DNA of 7,457 nucleotides, from contig SKNK01000508.1 in the NCBI GenBank assembly GCA_007120565.1, positions 1 through 7,457 on the forward strand, in the 5' to 3' direction. Positions 1-5,436 of the stretch are shown one piece after another (position 1 is the stretch's first letter; each line of letters opens with the position of its first letter). The stretch comes from Nitriliruptoraceae bacterium. Its GTDB lineage: Bacteria > Actinomycetota > Nitriliruptoria > Nitriliruptorales > Nitriliruptoraceae. Made by a program: the position numbers and the translations under genes. A model generated the notes under the pieces. It was not told the origin of the DNA, searched no databases, and was given only the letters and a program-made list of their open reading frames with translations.

Positions 1-645
1 CCGGTGGTCTTCGGCTCCTTCGCTTCCTCGATGTCGATGCAGACCGGCGCGCCGACCTTCGGGACACCCGAACCCGCCCTGGTGCTCTACACGATGGCAG
101 CGTTGGCGCGACGGCTCGGGGTGCCGTTCCGATCCGGAGGTTCGTTGACGGCGTCGAAGGCGCCAGATGCGCAGGCGGCCTACGAGTCCGCGAGCACCTT
201 GCTGCCCACCATGATGGCGGGGGTCAACTTCGTCCTGCACGCCGCGGGCTGGATCGAGGGCGGGCTGTCGGTCAGCTACGAGAAGCTCGTGATGGATGCC
301 GACCAGTTGGGCATGATGGAGGTCTTCGCCGGTGGGATCGACCTGTCCGAGAACGGGCAAGCCTTGGACGCCATCCGCGATACGGGTCCTGGCGAGCACC
401 ACCTCGGCAGTGCTCACACCCTGGCCAACTTCGAGTCCGCCTTCTACCGCTCCGAGGTCGCGGACAACACCAGTTTCGAACAGTGGGACGAGGACGGTGC
501 GCTGTCGGCGGCGGAGCGGGCCAACACGCTGTGGAAGCAGAAGCTGGCCAGCTACGAGGCGCCGCCGCTCGACGAGGCCATCGACGAGGAACTGCAGGCG
601 TTCATCGCCACGCGCAAGGCGGAGATGCCCGACGAGATCGGATGA
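1..645 (+). CDS. MttB-family methyltransferase, C-terminal part (5' end outside window)
   Basis: This is the C-terminal 214 residues of a trimethylamine/betaine-type methyltransferase (MttB superfamily, COG5598). Family members move a methyl group from a quaternary or tertiary amine to a corrinoid protein and are cytoplasmic TIM barrels of roughly 480-500 residues, so about half is visible. The reading frame is open from base 1, so the start lies upstream. Family-like stretches are MQTGAPTFGTPEPAL, GVPFRSGGSLTASKAPDAQ, GVNFVLHAAGWIEGGL and a C-terminal GEHHLGSAHTLANF. Only the archaeal MttB proper carries pyrrolysine. No in-frame TAG occurs in this part, which by distance from the C-terminus should include the pyrrolysine position, so this is probably a non-pyrrolysine homologue whose substrate (such as glycine betaine or another methylated amine) cannot be read from sequence. 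The corrinoid-protein partner, if adjacent, would be upstream. Family assignment is firm; substrate is not. Confidence 0.88.
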   Translation, partial: PVVFGSFASSMSMQTGAPTFGTPEPALVLYTMAALARRLGVPFRSGGSLTASKAPDAQAAYESASTLLPTMMAGVNFVLHAAGWIEGGLSVSYEKLVMDADQLGMMEVFAGGIDLSENGQALDAIRDTGPGEHHLGSAHTLANFESAFYRSEVADNTSFEQWDEDGALSAAERANTLWKQKLASYEAPPLDEAIDEELQAFIATRKAEMPDEIG

Positions 646-653
646 TGCGGAAC

Positions 654-678
654 AGCGGTCACACCGGGTCGCACCGCT
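654..678. other. Inverted repeat in the gap after the methyltransferase gene
   Basis: AGCGGT (654-659) is matched exactly by ACCGCT (673-678), leaving a 13-base loop, 8 bases after the methyltransferase stop codon. It could be a weak factor-independent terminator or a chance match. There is no T-tract after it, and it abuts the -10 candidate at 678-683. Confidence 0.25.
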
Positions 679-683
679 AGCCT
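678..683 (+). promoter_or_regulatory. Candidate -10 element (TAGCCT) of the phosphodiesterase gene
   Basis: TAGCCT fits the actinobacterial TANNNT -10 pattern and is preceded by GC, like the candidate at 1909. It ends 12 bases before the ATG at 696, so transcription would begin only a few bases before the start codon. No Shine-Dalgarno sequence precedes that ATG, which agrees with a leaderless or near-leaderless message. No convincing -35 box was seen. Confidence 0.4.
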
Positions 684-695
684 GGTCAGCCACCC

Positions 696-1847
696 ATGCT
701 CACCCCTCCAACGCCTCCCCGCTACGGCACCGCCGACGTGTCGCTGCTCCTGCCTGACGCCGTTGCGGCACTGCGTCGAGCCCCTGAGCGGCCCTTGGGT
801 CTGCCCTTCCCGCCCGGCGTTCGCGCGGTGATCGTGCTGATCGTGGACGGCCTTGGCCGCCAGCTCCTCGACGACCACGCCGAGCTGGCCCCCACCCTCG
901 CCGCCGCCCCCGGCCTGACCATCGACGCGCCGTTCCCGACGACGACCTCCACCAGCGTCACCTCGATCGGGACCGGCGTACCACCTGGCCGGCACGGCCT
1001 CATCGGCACCGCCGTCGCCCTGCCCGACGCGGACCGGCCGCTGATCACCCTGAGCTGGACCTGGGGGAGCATGGACAGCGGTGCCGACGCCCGCGACGAG
1101 GTGGTCCCCGAGGCCTACCAGGCGGTTCCGCCCCTGTTCGAGCGCCGTCCCGACGATGGGCTCCGTGGGGTCACCGTACTGCGCCCGGAGTTCGTGGGAT
1201 CCGGGCTCACCCGTGCGGCGTTGCGGGGCGGTGAGGTGGTGACCGCCGCGGGACGACAGGCGACCCTCGCAGCCGCGCTGGACGCCGCCGCCGGATCCAC
1301 ACCCACGATGGTCTGGGCCCACCACGGTGACCTCGACACGGTCGGCCACGCCGACGGGCCCGGCTCGGGCGCATGGTGCCAGGAACTCACGGCCACCGAC
1401 GCCACGATCGCGGCTGCCGTGGCTCGGATGCCCTCGGACGTGGCCCTGGTGGTGACCGCGGACCACGGTATGGTGACGGTGCCGCCAGAGGGGTTCGTCG
1501 AGGTGGCGGACCACCCCGACCTGCTCGCCGGCGTGCGCGTGGTGGCAGGAGATCCCCGAGCGCTCCACCTGCACACCCGGCCCGGAGCGGCCGCCGACGT
1601 GCTGGCGGCATGGCGTGCTCACGCTGACGGGCGTGCGCACGTGCGTACCCGTGAAGAGGCGATCGTGGCCGGCTGGTTCGGGCCAGAGGTCGCCGACCAT
1701 GTCGCGTCGCGGATCGGAGACGTCGTGGTGAGTGCCGGCCGACCCGACGTGGCCTGGGTCCACCGAGGTGTCCCACGGATGCCCGGCCAGCACGGAGCAC
1801 TGACCCCCGAGGAGGTTCGGGTCCCGGCGATCGTGCTCACCAGCTGA
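696..1847 (+). CDS. Alkaline phosphatase superfamily hydrolase, nucleotide pyrophosphatase/phosphodiesterase type
   Basis: This 383-residue protein belongs to the type I phosphodiesterase/nucleotide pyrophosphatase family, two-zinc enzymes that cleave phosphodiester or pyrophosphate bonds through a covalent phospho-threonine. The expected metal ligands and nucleophile appear in order: VDG with D51; a Thr-rich PTTTSTS nucleophile stretch at 81-87; DTVGH with D214 and H218; ADHGM with D256 and H257; and GQHG with H366. This matches the family's set of three Asp and three His ligands plus a Thr nucleophile, so the enzyme should be active. I see no convincing signal peptide: the N-terminus is Pro-rich, and the hydrophobic run at 43-50 is the core beta strand before the first Asp. 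It is probably cytoplasmic, and its substrate is unknown. ATG 696 was chosen because it is the first in-frame ATG and lies just after a -10 candidate; no ribosome binding site is visible. It stands alone, 50 bases after the methyltransferase and 95 bases before the next gene. Confidence 0.9.
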   Translation: MLTPPTPPRYGTADVSLLLPDAVAALRRAPERPLGLPFPPGVRAVIVLIVDGLGRQLLDDHAELAPTLAAAPGLTIDAPFPTTTSTSVTSIGTGVPPGRHGLIGTAVALPDADRPLITLSWTWGSMDSGADARDEVVPEAYQAVPPLFERRPDDGLRGVTVLRPEFVGSGLTRAALRGGEVVTAAGRQATLAAALDAAAGSTPTMVWAHHGDLDTVGHADGPGSGAWCQELTATDATIAAAVARMPSDVALVVTADHGMVTVPPEGFVEVADHPDLLAGVRVVAGDPRALHLHTRPGAAADVLAAWRAHADGRAHVRTREEAIVAGWFGPEVADHVASRIGDVVVSAGRPDVAWVHRGVPRMPGQHGALTPEEVRVPAIVLTS

Positions 1848-1886
1848 GGCCTCCGATGCGCCCGGTTGCCTGGTGTCGATCTGGTA

Positions 1887-1923
1887 GGGGCCCCGGTACG
1901 AACCTCGCTACGGTCGGGGTCCC
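1887..1923 (+). other. GC-rich hairpin upstream of the trio operon
   Basis: The arm at 1887-1897 (GGGGCCCCGGT) pairs with 1913-1923 (GTCGGGGTCCC). This gives eight Watson-Crick and three G-U pairs around a 15-base loop. It lies 40 bases after the phosphodiesterase stop codon and has no T-tract. It could terminate the upstream transcript. If transcription started further upstream, it could instead fold just before the ribosome binding site at 1930. The -10 candidate at 1909-1914 lies in the loop and 3' arm. Confidence 0.4.
1909..1914 (+). promoter_or_regulatory. Candidate -10 element (TACGGT) of the trio operon
   Basis: GC-TACGGT fits the TANNNT -10 pattern and would start transcription near 1921, giving a leader of about 20 bases that contains the ribosome binding site at 1930-1935. 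No clear -35 box is visible at the right distance. This is the most likely promoter for the three overlapping genes that follow. Confidence 0.4.
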
Positions 1924-1929
1924 ACCTGC

Positions 1930-1935
1930 AGGGAG
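1930..1935 (+). promoter_or_regulatory. Ribosome binding site fixing the GTG start at 1943
   Basis: AGGGAG lies 7 bases before the GTG at 1943. This selects that codon over the in-frame ATG at 1856, which would add 29 residues unlike the family and lacks such a site. Confidence 0.7.
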
Positions 1936-1942
1936 CTGTGCT

Positions 1943-2545
1943 GTGACCACCCTCGTGCTCGTCCGTCATGCGACCACCGCAGCGACGGGCAAACGTCTCG
2001 GTGGCTGGACGCCAGGGGTTCACCTGGATGCCAAGGGTCGAGACCAGGCCGAGTCAACCGCGCAACGCCTCGCCGGCACGCAGCTCACCGCGGTGTACGC
2101 CTCGCCGCTCGAACGCACCCAGGAGACCGCCCGGATCGTCGCCAAGCCCCACGGACTACGGGTCCGCACACGTCGGGGGATCGGTGAGGTCGACTACGGC
2201 GAGTGGACCGACAAGCCCCTCGGGCAGCTGCGACGACGCAAGGCGTGGGCCACGATCCAAGCGACGCCGTCGCGGGTGACCTTCCCCGGCGGCGAGTCGA
2301 TCCGCGCCGCGCAGGCTCGAGCCGTCGACACGACCGAGGCCTTGGCGGAGGAACACGGCGACGAGACCATCGCGCTGGTGAGCCATGCCGACGTCATCAA
2401 GGCGATCGTTGCCCACCACCTGGCGATGCCCCTGGACGCCTTCCAGCGGCTGGTGGTGTCCCCGGCGTCGGTCACGGTGTTGGCTCTGCCGAGCTCCGGC
2501 GCCCCGGCACTGCTCAGCTTCAACGACACCGGAGTCTCCACGTGA
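1943..2545 (+). CDS. Histidine phosphatase-fold protein, MSMEG_4193-family putative phosphomutase
   Basis: This 200-residue protein has the histidine phosphatase (phosphoglycerate mutase-like) fold. It matches the actinobacterial putative phosphomutase family (TIGR03848; MSMEG_4193, Rv2135c), whose substrate I do not know to be established. Visible active-site residues are R8-H9 (the phosphorylated His) in LVRHATTAATG, R58 in SPLERT, E82 in GEVDYGEW and H148 in VSHADVIKAI. Family-type stretches PGVHLDAKG, PSRVTFPGGES and DAFQRLVVSPASV are also present. Unusually, the RHG motif is RHA, the Asn usual five residues after that Gly is Thr15, and SHGD is SHAD. The catalytic His, Arg and Glu are all kept. 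GTG 1943 starts the protein six residues before the first motif strand's Arg-His and has a good ribosome binding site. The stop overlaps the start of the DUF3090 gene by 4 bases (GTGA), so the two are translationally coupled. Confidence 0.9.
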   Translation: MTTLVLVRHATTAATGKRLGGWTPGVHLDAKGRDQAESTAQRLAGTQLTAVYASPLERTQETARIVAKPHGLRVRTRRGIGEVDYGEWTDKPLGQLRRRKAWATIQATPSRVTFPGGESIRAAQARAVDTTEALAEEHGDETIALVSHADVIKAIVAHHLAMPLDAFQRLVVSPASVTVLALPSSGAPALLSFNDTGVST

Positions 2546-3051
2546 CCGACATCGTCTTCCCCGCACCCCATCACGTCACCGTCGGGTTCACCGGCTTCCC
2601 CGGTGATCGCAGCTTCTTCGTGCAGGTGGAGGACGATGACGAGCGCCTCACCCTCGCCGTGGAGAAGCAACAGGTCGCCGGCATCGGGGAACTGCTCGGG
2701 CAGGTGCTCGCGAGGATCGAGGACTCGCCGGCCACGGACTGGGACCGCGATGCGATGGCGCTGCGCGAGCCGATCGACGCGGCGTGGCGTGTCGCCGAGA
2801 TCGGGCTGGGCGTGGATCCCGACCAGGAACGGGTCCTGATCGAACTGACGTCGATGACCCCCGACGAGGTGATCGAACCCAGCGTGGCGCACATCTCGAT
2901 CGATCGTGACCAGGCGAGGCGGTTGGCCGCCCATGCCATGGAGATCGTCGGGCGGGGCCGGCCGACCTGCGAGCTGTGTGGGCGCCCGACCGACCTCGAT
3001 GGATCTCACGTGTGCCCGGCGACCAACGGTCACGGAGGGTTGTCGCGCTGA
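2542..3051 (+). CDS. DUF3090 family protein
   Basis: This 169-residue protein belongs to DUF3090 (TIGR03847; Rv2134c), a family of unknown function that I know mainly from Actinobacteria. It is mixed alpha/beta, with typical stretches FTGFPGDRSFFVQVE (16-30), AVEKQQVAGIGELL (39-52), WRVAEIGLGVDPDQERVLIEL (82-102, first 20 residues given elsewhere as WRVAEIGL and DPDQERV) and AHISIDRDQARRLAAHA (116-132). The C-terminus holds CELC (C143, C146) followed by HVC (H156, C158) and NGH (H164), which is very likely a small zinc-binding knuckle. There is no signal peptide or membrane segment, so it is cytoplasmic. GTG 2542 overlaps the phosphomutase stop codon, with GGAG at 2531-2534 as ribosome binding site. 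Its own end contains the ribosome binding site of the next gene. Co-conservation with the phosphatase-fold and kinase-like neighbours suggests a shared process or complex, but no function is established to my knowledge. Confidence 0.9.
   Translation: MTDIVFPAPHHVTVGFTGFPGDRSFFVQVEDDDERLTLAVEKQQVAGIGELLGQVLARIEDSPATDWDRDAMALREPIDAAWRVAEIGLGVDPDQERVLIELTSMTPDEVIEPSVAHISIDRDQARRLAAHAMEIVGRGRPTCELCGRPTDLDGSHVCPATNGHGGLSR
3034..3039 (+). promoter_or_regulatory. Ribosome binding site pointing to a CTG start at 3048
   Basis: GGAGGG, a near-perfect Shine-Dalgarno sequence, lies inside the end of the DUF3090 gene, 8 bases before an in-frame CTG (3048-3050) that overlaps the DUF3090 stop TGA as CTGA. 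No ATG, GTG or TTG in the correct frame follows at usable spacing. Confidence 0.6.
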
Positions 3052-3941
3052 ACGGAGACGTCGAGGCATCCCGCGACCGCGCCGACGCCGATGCTGCCGG
3101 CGCGGCGGCCGACCGGTTGCGTACCGTCGAGTTGGAACCGGTCGGCCGCTTCGCCGATGCCTCCAACGCGACCCTGCTGGTCCGCCTGTTGGACGGGGAT
3201 GGCCCGTCCCTCGAGGATCTCGCCCAGGAGCTCGGCCACGATCCGACGCTCGACGATCTCGATCCCGACCACCTCGGCGTCTACAAGCCGCGCCGAGGGG
3301 AGGCACCCCTCTGGGACTTCCCGGCGGGGACCCTGCACCGTCGTGAGGTGGCCGCCTACACGGTCTCAGAGATCCTCGGTTGGGGTCTGGTCCCGCTCAC
3401 GGTCCTGCGCGAGGACGGACCGTTCGGTCCGGGCAGCCTCCAGCGGTTCGTCCCTCACGACCCGTCGTTGCACTACTTCCGGCTGCTCGAGGTCGGCAGC
3501 CAGCGGGTGCTCGACGCCCTCCGGCGCATGGTCGTGTTCGACCTGGTGATCGACAACGCCGACCGCAAGGGGGGACACGTCCTCCTCGAAGGCGTCGACG
3601 ACCCTTCGCCTCCCGAGCTCGACGGGGAGCTTGCGGCCGCGGAGGTGGGGACGGCCCTTGACGGCCGGATCCAACTCGTGGACCACGGCGTAGCCTTCAA
3701 CGTCGAACGCAAGCTACGGACCGTCGCCTGGGAGTTCGCGGGCGAGCCCGTCGGCCACGAGGTGCTCGAGGACCTGCGTCGGCTGCACGAGACCTTGCAC
3801 CCGACGGCCGACAACGACCTGGTCGATCTGCTCTCGGCCGAGGAGATCGCGGTGCTACTCGGACGGGTCGAACGTCTGCTCGAGTTCCCGACGCTCCCCG
3901 AACCGCGGGGGCCGCGCGCCTACCCCTGGCCCCCGCTCTAG
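3048..3941 (+). CDS. SCO1664-family protein with PI3/4-kinase-like fold (probable CTG start)
   Basis: This protein (297 residues from CTG) belongs to the SCO1664 family (TIGR03843; Rv2133c), which has distant similarity to phosphatidylinositol 3-/4-kinases and HipA-like kinases. Visible features are FADASNATLLV (35-45); VYKP with K80, the likely ATP-binding Lys; PLWDFPAGTLHRREVAAY (87-104) with E100; EILGWGLVPLTVL; the catalytic-loop-like DNADRKGGH (169-177); and VDHGVAFNVERKLRTVAWEF (211-230) with D212 as probable metal ligand. Between the last two motifs lies a Pro/Glu/Ala-rich insertion (about 181-207) that is longer than I expect for the family. What it phosphorylates, if anything, is unknown. 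It is cytoplasmic, with no membrane segment. CTG 3048 is chosen because GGAGGG sits 8 bases upstream and it forms a CTGA overlap with the DUF3090 stop. Alternatives are GTG 3012 (12 residues longer, no ribosome binding site), TTG 3117 and ATG 2976 (76-base overlap). Confidence 0.88.
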   Translation: MNGDVEASRDRADADAAGAAADRLRTVELEPVGRFADASNATLLVRLLDGDGPSLEDLAQELGHDPTLDDLDPDHLGVYKPRRGEAPLWDFPAGTLHRREVAAYTVSEILGWGLVPLTVLREDGPFGPGSLQRFVPHDPSLHYFRLLEVGSQRVLDALRRMVVFDLVIDNADRKGGHVLLEGVDDPSPPELDGELAAAEVGTALDGRIQLVDHGVAFNVERKLRTVAWEFAGEPVGHEVLEDLRRLHETLHPTADNDLVDLLSAEEIAVLLGRVERLLEFPTLPEPRGPRAYPWPPL

Positions 3942-3949
3942 ACGACGGA

Positions 3950-3967
3950 CGGGTCCAGGATGACCCG
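3950..3967 (+). terminator. Possible terminator hairpin after the trio operon
   Basis: CGGGTC (3950-3955) pairs perfectly with GACCCG (3962-3967) around a six-base loop, beginning 8 bases after the TAG stop of the SCO1664-type gene. There is no T-tract, which is common for hairpin terminators in high-GC actinobacteria. The hairpin is formed by the first unit of the tandem repeat at 3951-4013; the second unit keeps only a 4-bp version. Confidence 0.35.
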
Positions 3968-4013
3968 GGGTGCGCGCGGGCCGGGTCCACGGTGACCAGG
4001 GTGCGCGCGGGCC
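3951..4013. repeat. Two-copy tandem repeat of about 32 bases
   Basis: Unit 1 (3951-3982, 32 bases) and unit 2 (3983-4013, 31 bases) are directly adjacent. Both start GGGTCCA, continue with TGACC and end in the identical run GGGTGCGCGCGGGCC. They differ at about four positions, including one single-base gap. The rest of the 130-base gap (3942-4071) holds no gene that I can support and no clear -10 box. The repeat lies in the presumed upstream region of the glycosyltransferase gene, so it may be an operator pair or a simple local duplication. Confidence 0.75.
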
Positions 4014-4071
4014 GCGACAGCACAGGACCCACGTTGCCTGGCTGCCACCCACCTGCGAGGCTTCCCGACCT

Positions 4072-5346
4072 ATGCGTGTGTTGATGTTGTCCTGGGAGTA
4101 CCCACCGCACGTGGTCGGGGGGCTCGGTCGCCATGTCGCGGCACTGGCGCGCACGCTCACCGCGCAGGGCCACCAGGTCCACGTCGTGACCCGCGGCCCG
4201 GCGGACGATCAGGCGCCCACCGAGGAGTGGCTCGACGGCATCCACGTCGTCCGCGTCCCCGAGGCCCCTCCGGTGATCCCCTTCGACGACCTGATCCCCT
4301 GGGTGCTGGCCTTCAACAATCGGGTCACGGCCGCCGCAGGACGCCTCCTCCGCGAGTACGACATCCAGGTGATCCACGCCCACGACTGGCTGGTGACCTA
4401 CGCCGCCGCCGCGCTGAAGGAGACCTGGGAGCTCCCCATCGTCGCCACCGTCCACGCGACGGAGTACGGGCGACACCAGGGCTGGTTGCCCGGCCCGATG
4501 AACAAGCTGATCCACCAGGTCGAGTGGTGGTTGACCTACGAGGCACGCCGGGTCATCACCTGCTCCAGCTACATGCGTCAGCAGGTGGAGGACATCTTCG
4601 CGCTACCGCGGGACAAGGTGGACGTCGTCCCCAACGGCGTCGACGTCAGCGACTTCGAGGTAGAGGCCAGCGAGGCCGCCGAGTTCCGACGCACCCTCAC
4701 CGGTCCACGGACCCGGATGGTGCTCTTCGCGGGACGTCTGGAGTACGAGAAGGGGGTGCAGACCGTCCTGCGGGCACTGCAACGGGTGCGCGAGCGGATC
4801 GGCCCAACACGGTTCTTCATCGCCGGTGTCGGCACCTACTCCGAGGAACTGCGCCGTCAGGTGCGAGAGCTGGGGCTGCGTCACCACGTCCGTTTCACGG
4901 GATTCCTCGAGGACCACGAGTTGCGCCTGCACTACGCCGCGGCCGACGTGGCCGTCGCCCCGTCCATCTACGAGCCCTTCGGCCTGGTCGCGGTCGAGGC
5001 GATGGCGTGCGGGACGCCGGTGGTGGTCGGAGACACCGGCGGGCTGCGTGAGATCGTCTCGGGTGGCACCGGGCTGTTCTTCACGCCGCAGGACGAGGAC
5101 GAACTCGCCACGGAGTTGACCCGCGTGCTCAGCGATGACGCCCTCGCCAAGCGCCTGGTCGAGCGAGGCCGCAACCGGATCGCCAGCCGGTACGACTGGG
5201 GCGCGGTGTCGCGGCGCACCGTCGAGGTCTACGCCCAGGCGAGCGAGGAGGAAGCGGAACTACGGGGCACCTTGGCCGATCAGCGTCGCCCTCTCCGAGC
5301 TCTCCTGAGTGAGGCCTCGATCCTGGAGCTCGGCGACGCGGGCTGA
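4072..5346 (+). CDS. GT4-family glycosyltransferase, glycogen synthase-like (Rv3032-like)
   Basis: This 424-residue retaining glycosyltransferase has the GT-B fold (family GT4). It resembles the actinobacterial glycogen synthase-like enzymes typified by M. tuberculosis Rv3032, an alpha-1,4-glucosyltransferase of methylglucose lipopolysaccharide and glycogen synthesis. The N-terminal domain (1-185) starts MRVLMLSWEYPP and has GGLGRH (16-21), IHAHDW (101-106) and TVHATEYGRHQGW (127-138). The C-terminal nucleotide-sugar domain has VPNGVD (186-191), GRLEYEKG (221-228, with R222 and K227) and the EX7E motif EPFGLVAVE (E301, E309), followed by GGLREIV. The protein is soluble and cytoplasmic. Residues from about 390 form a charged tail beyond the fold. 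ATG 4072 is chosen because the family's first strand starts exactly there; the ribosome binding site is poor (GCGAGG, 11 bases upstream). An ADP- or UDP-glucose donor is likely but not proven. The usual branching-enzyme partner is not next to it. Confidence 0.9.
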   Translation: MRVLMLSWEYPPHVVGGLGRHVAALARTLTAQGHQVHVVTRGPADDQAPTEEWLDGIHVVRVPEAPPVIPFDDLIPWVLAFNNRVTAAAGRLLREYDIQVIHAHDWLVTYAAAALKETWELPIVATVHATEYGRHQGWLPGPMNKLIHQVEWWLTYEARRVITCSSYMRQQVEDIFALPRDKVDVVPNGVDVSDFEVEASEAAEFRRTLTGPRTRMVLFAGRLEYEKGVQTVLRALQRVRERIGPTRFFIAGVGTYSEELRRQVRELGLRHHVRFTGFLEDHELRLHYAAADVAVAPSIYEPFGLVAVEAMACGTPVVVGDTGGLREIVSGGTGLFFTPQDEDELATELTRVLSDDALAKRLVERGRNRIASRYDWGAVSRRTVEVYAQASEEEAELRGTLADQRRPLRALLSEASILELGDAG

Positions 5347-5393
5347 GTCGCGGATCCGAACCTGACGGCGCGGATCGAGTCGCGGAACCGAAC
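5345..5393. repeat. Direct repeat of 17 bases with 32-base spacing
   Basis: GAGTCGCGGATCCGAAC (5345-5361) and GAGTCGCGGAACCGAAC (5377-5393) differ at one base. A further CGCGGATC lies at 5369-5376, and GAGTCG recurs at 5399-5404. The first copy overlaps the glycosyltransferase stop codon. The array lies upstream of the promoter candidate of the membrane operon, so it may be a set of regulator sites; no regulator is suggested by the sequence. Confidence 0.6.
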
Positions 5394-5404
5394 TCCGCGA
5401 GTCG
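5376..5404 (+). terminator. Possible terminator hairpin after the glycosyltransferase gene
   Basis: CGAGTCGCGGA (5376-5386) and TCCGCGAGTCG (5394-5404) form a stem of seven pairs, one G-G mismatch and three more pairs, around a seven-base loop. It begins 30 bases after the stop codon. There is no T-tract. It uses the second copy of the direct repeat as its 5' arm, so it could be an operator rather than a terminator. Confidence 0.4.
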
Positions 5405-5436
5405 GGTTCAGGACCACTCCCGCTCGCCCTTGCGCC

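Noticed and set aside
552..1793. Long minus-strand open frame of 413 codons opposite the phosphodiesterase gene
   Set aside because: The opposite strand encodes a protein with the complete metal-site set of a known family. The minus frame gives a low-complexity Gly/Arg/His-rich product, a typical high-GC shadow.
1856..1942. Extension of the phosphomutase-like protein to the in-frame ATG at 1856
   Set aside because: The added 29 residues do not fit the family, and AGGGAG sits 7 bases before GTG 1943.
2976..3047. ATG 2976 or GTG 3012 as start of the SCO1664-type gene
   Set aside because: Both overlap the DUF3090 zinc-site coding region by 40 bases or more and lack ribosome binding sites, whereas GGAGGG is well placed for CTG 3048. 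GTG 3012 cannot be fully excluded.
2194..3306. Minus-strand open frame of 370 codons across the trio
   Set aside because: It spans parts of three recognised plus-strand genes and gives an Arg/Pro-rich product with no family features.
3970..4071. N-terminal extension of the glycosyltransferase to 3970
   Set aside because: The extension translates the tandem repeat region, and the family's first beta strand begins exactly at ATG 4072.
3697..4515. Minus-strand open frame of 272 codons across the glycosyltransferase start and the gap before it
   Set aside because: It lies opposite conserved catalytic motifs of the glycosyltransferase and its product is compositionally biased.
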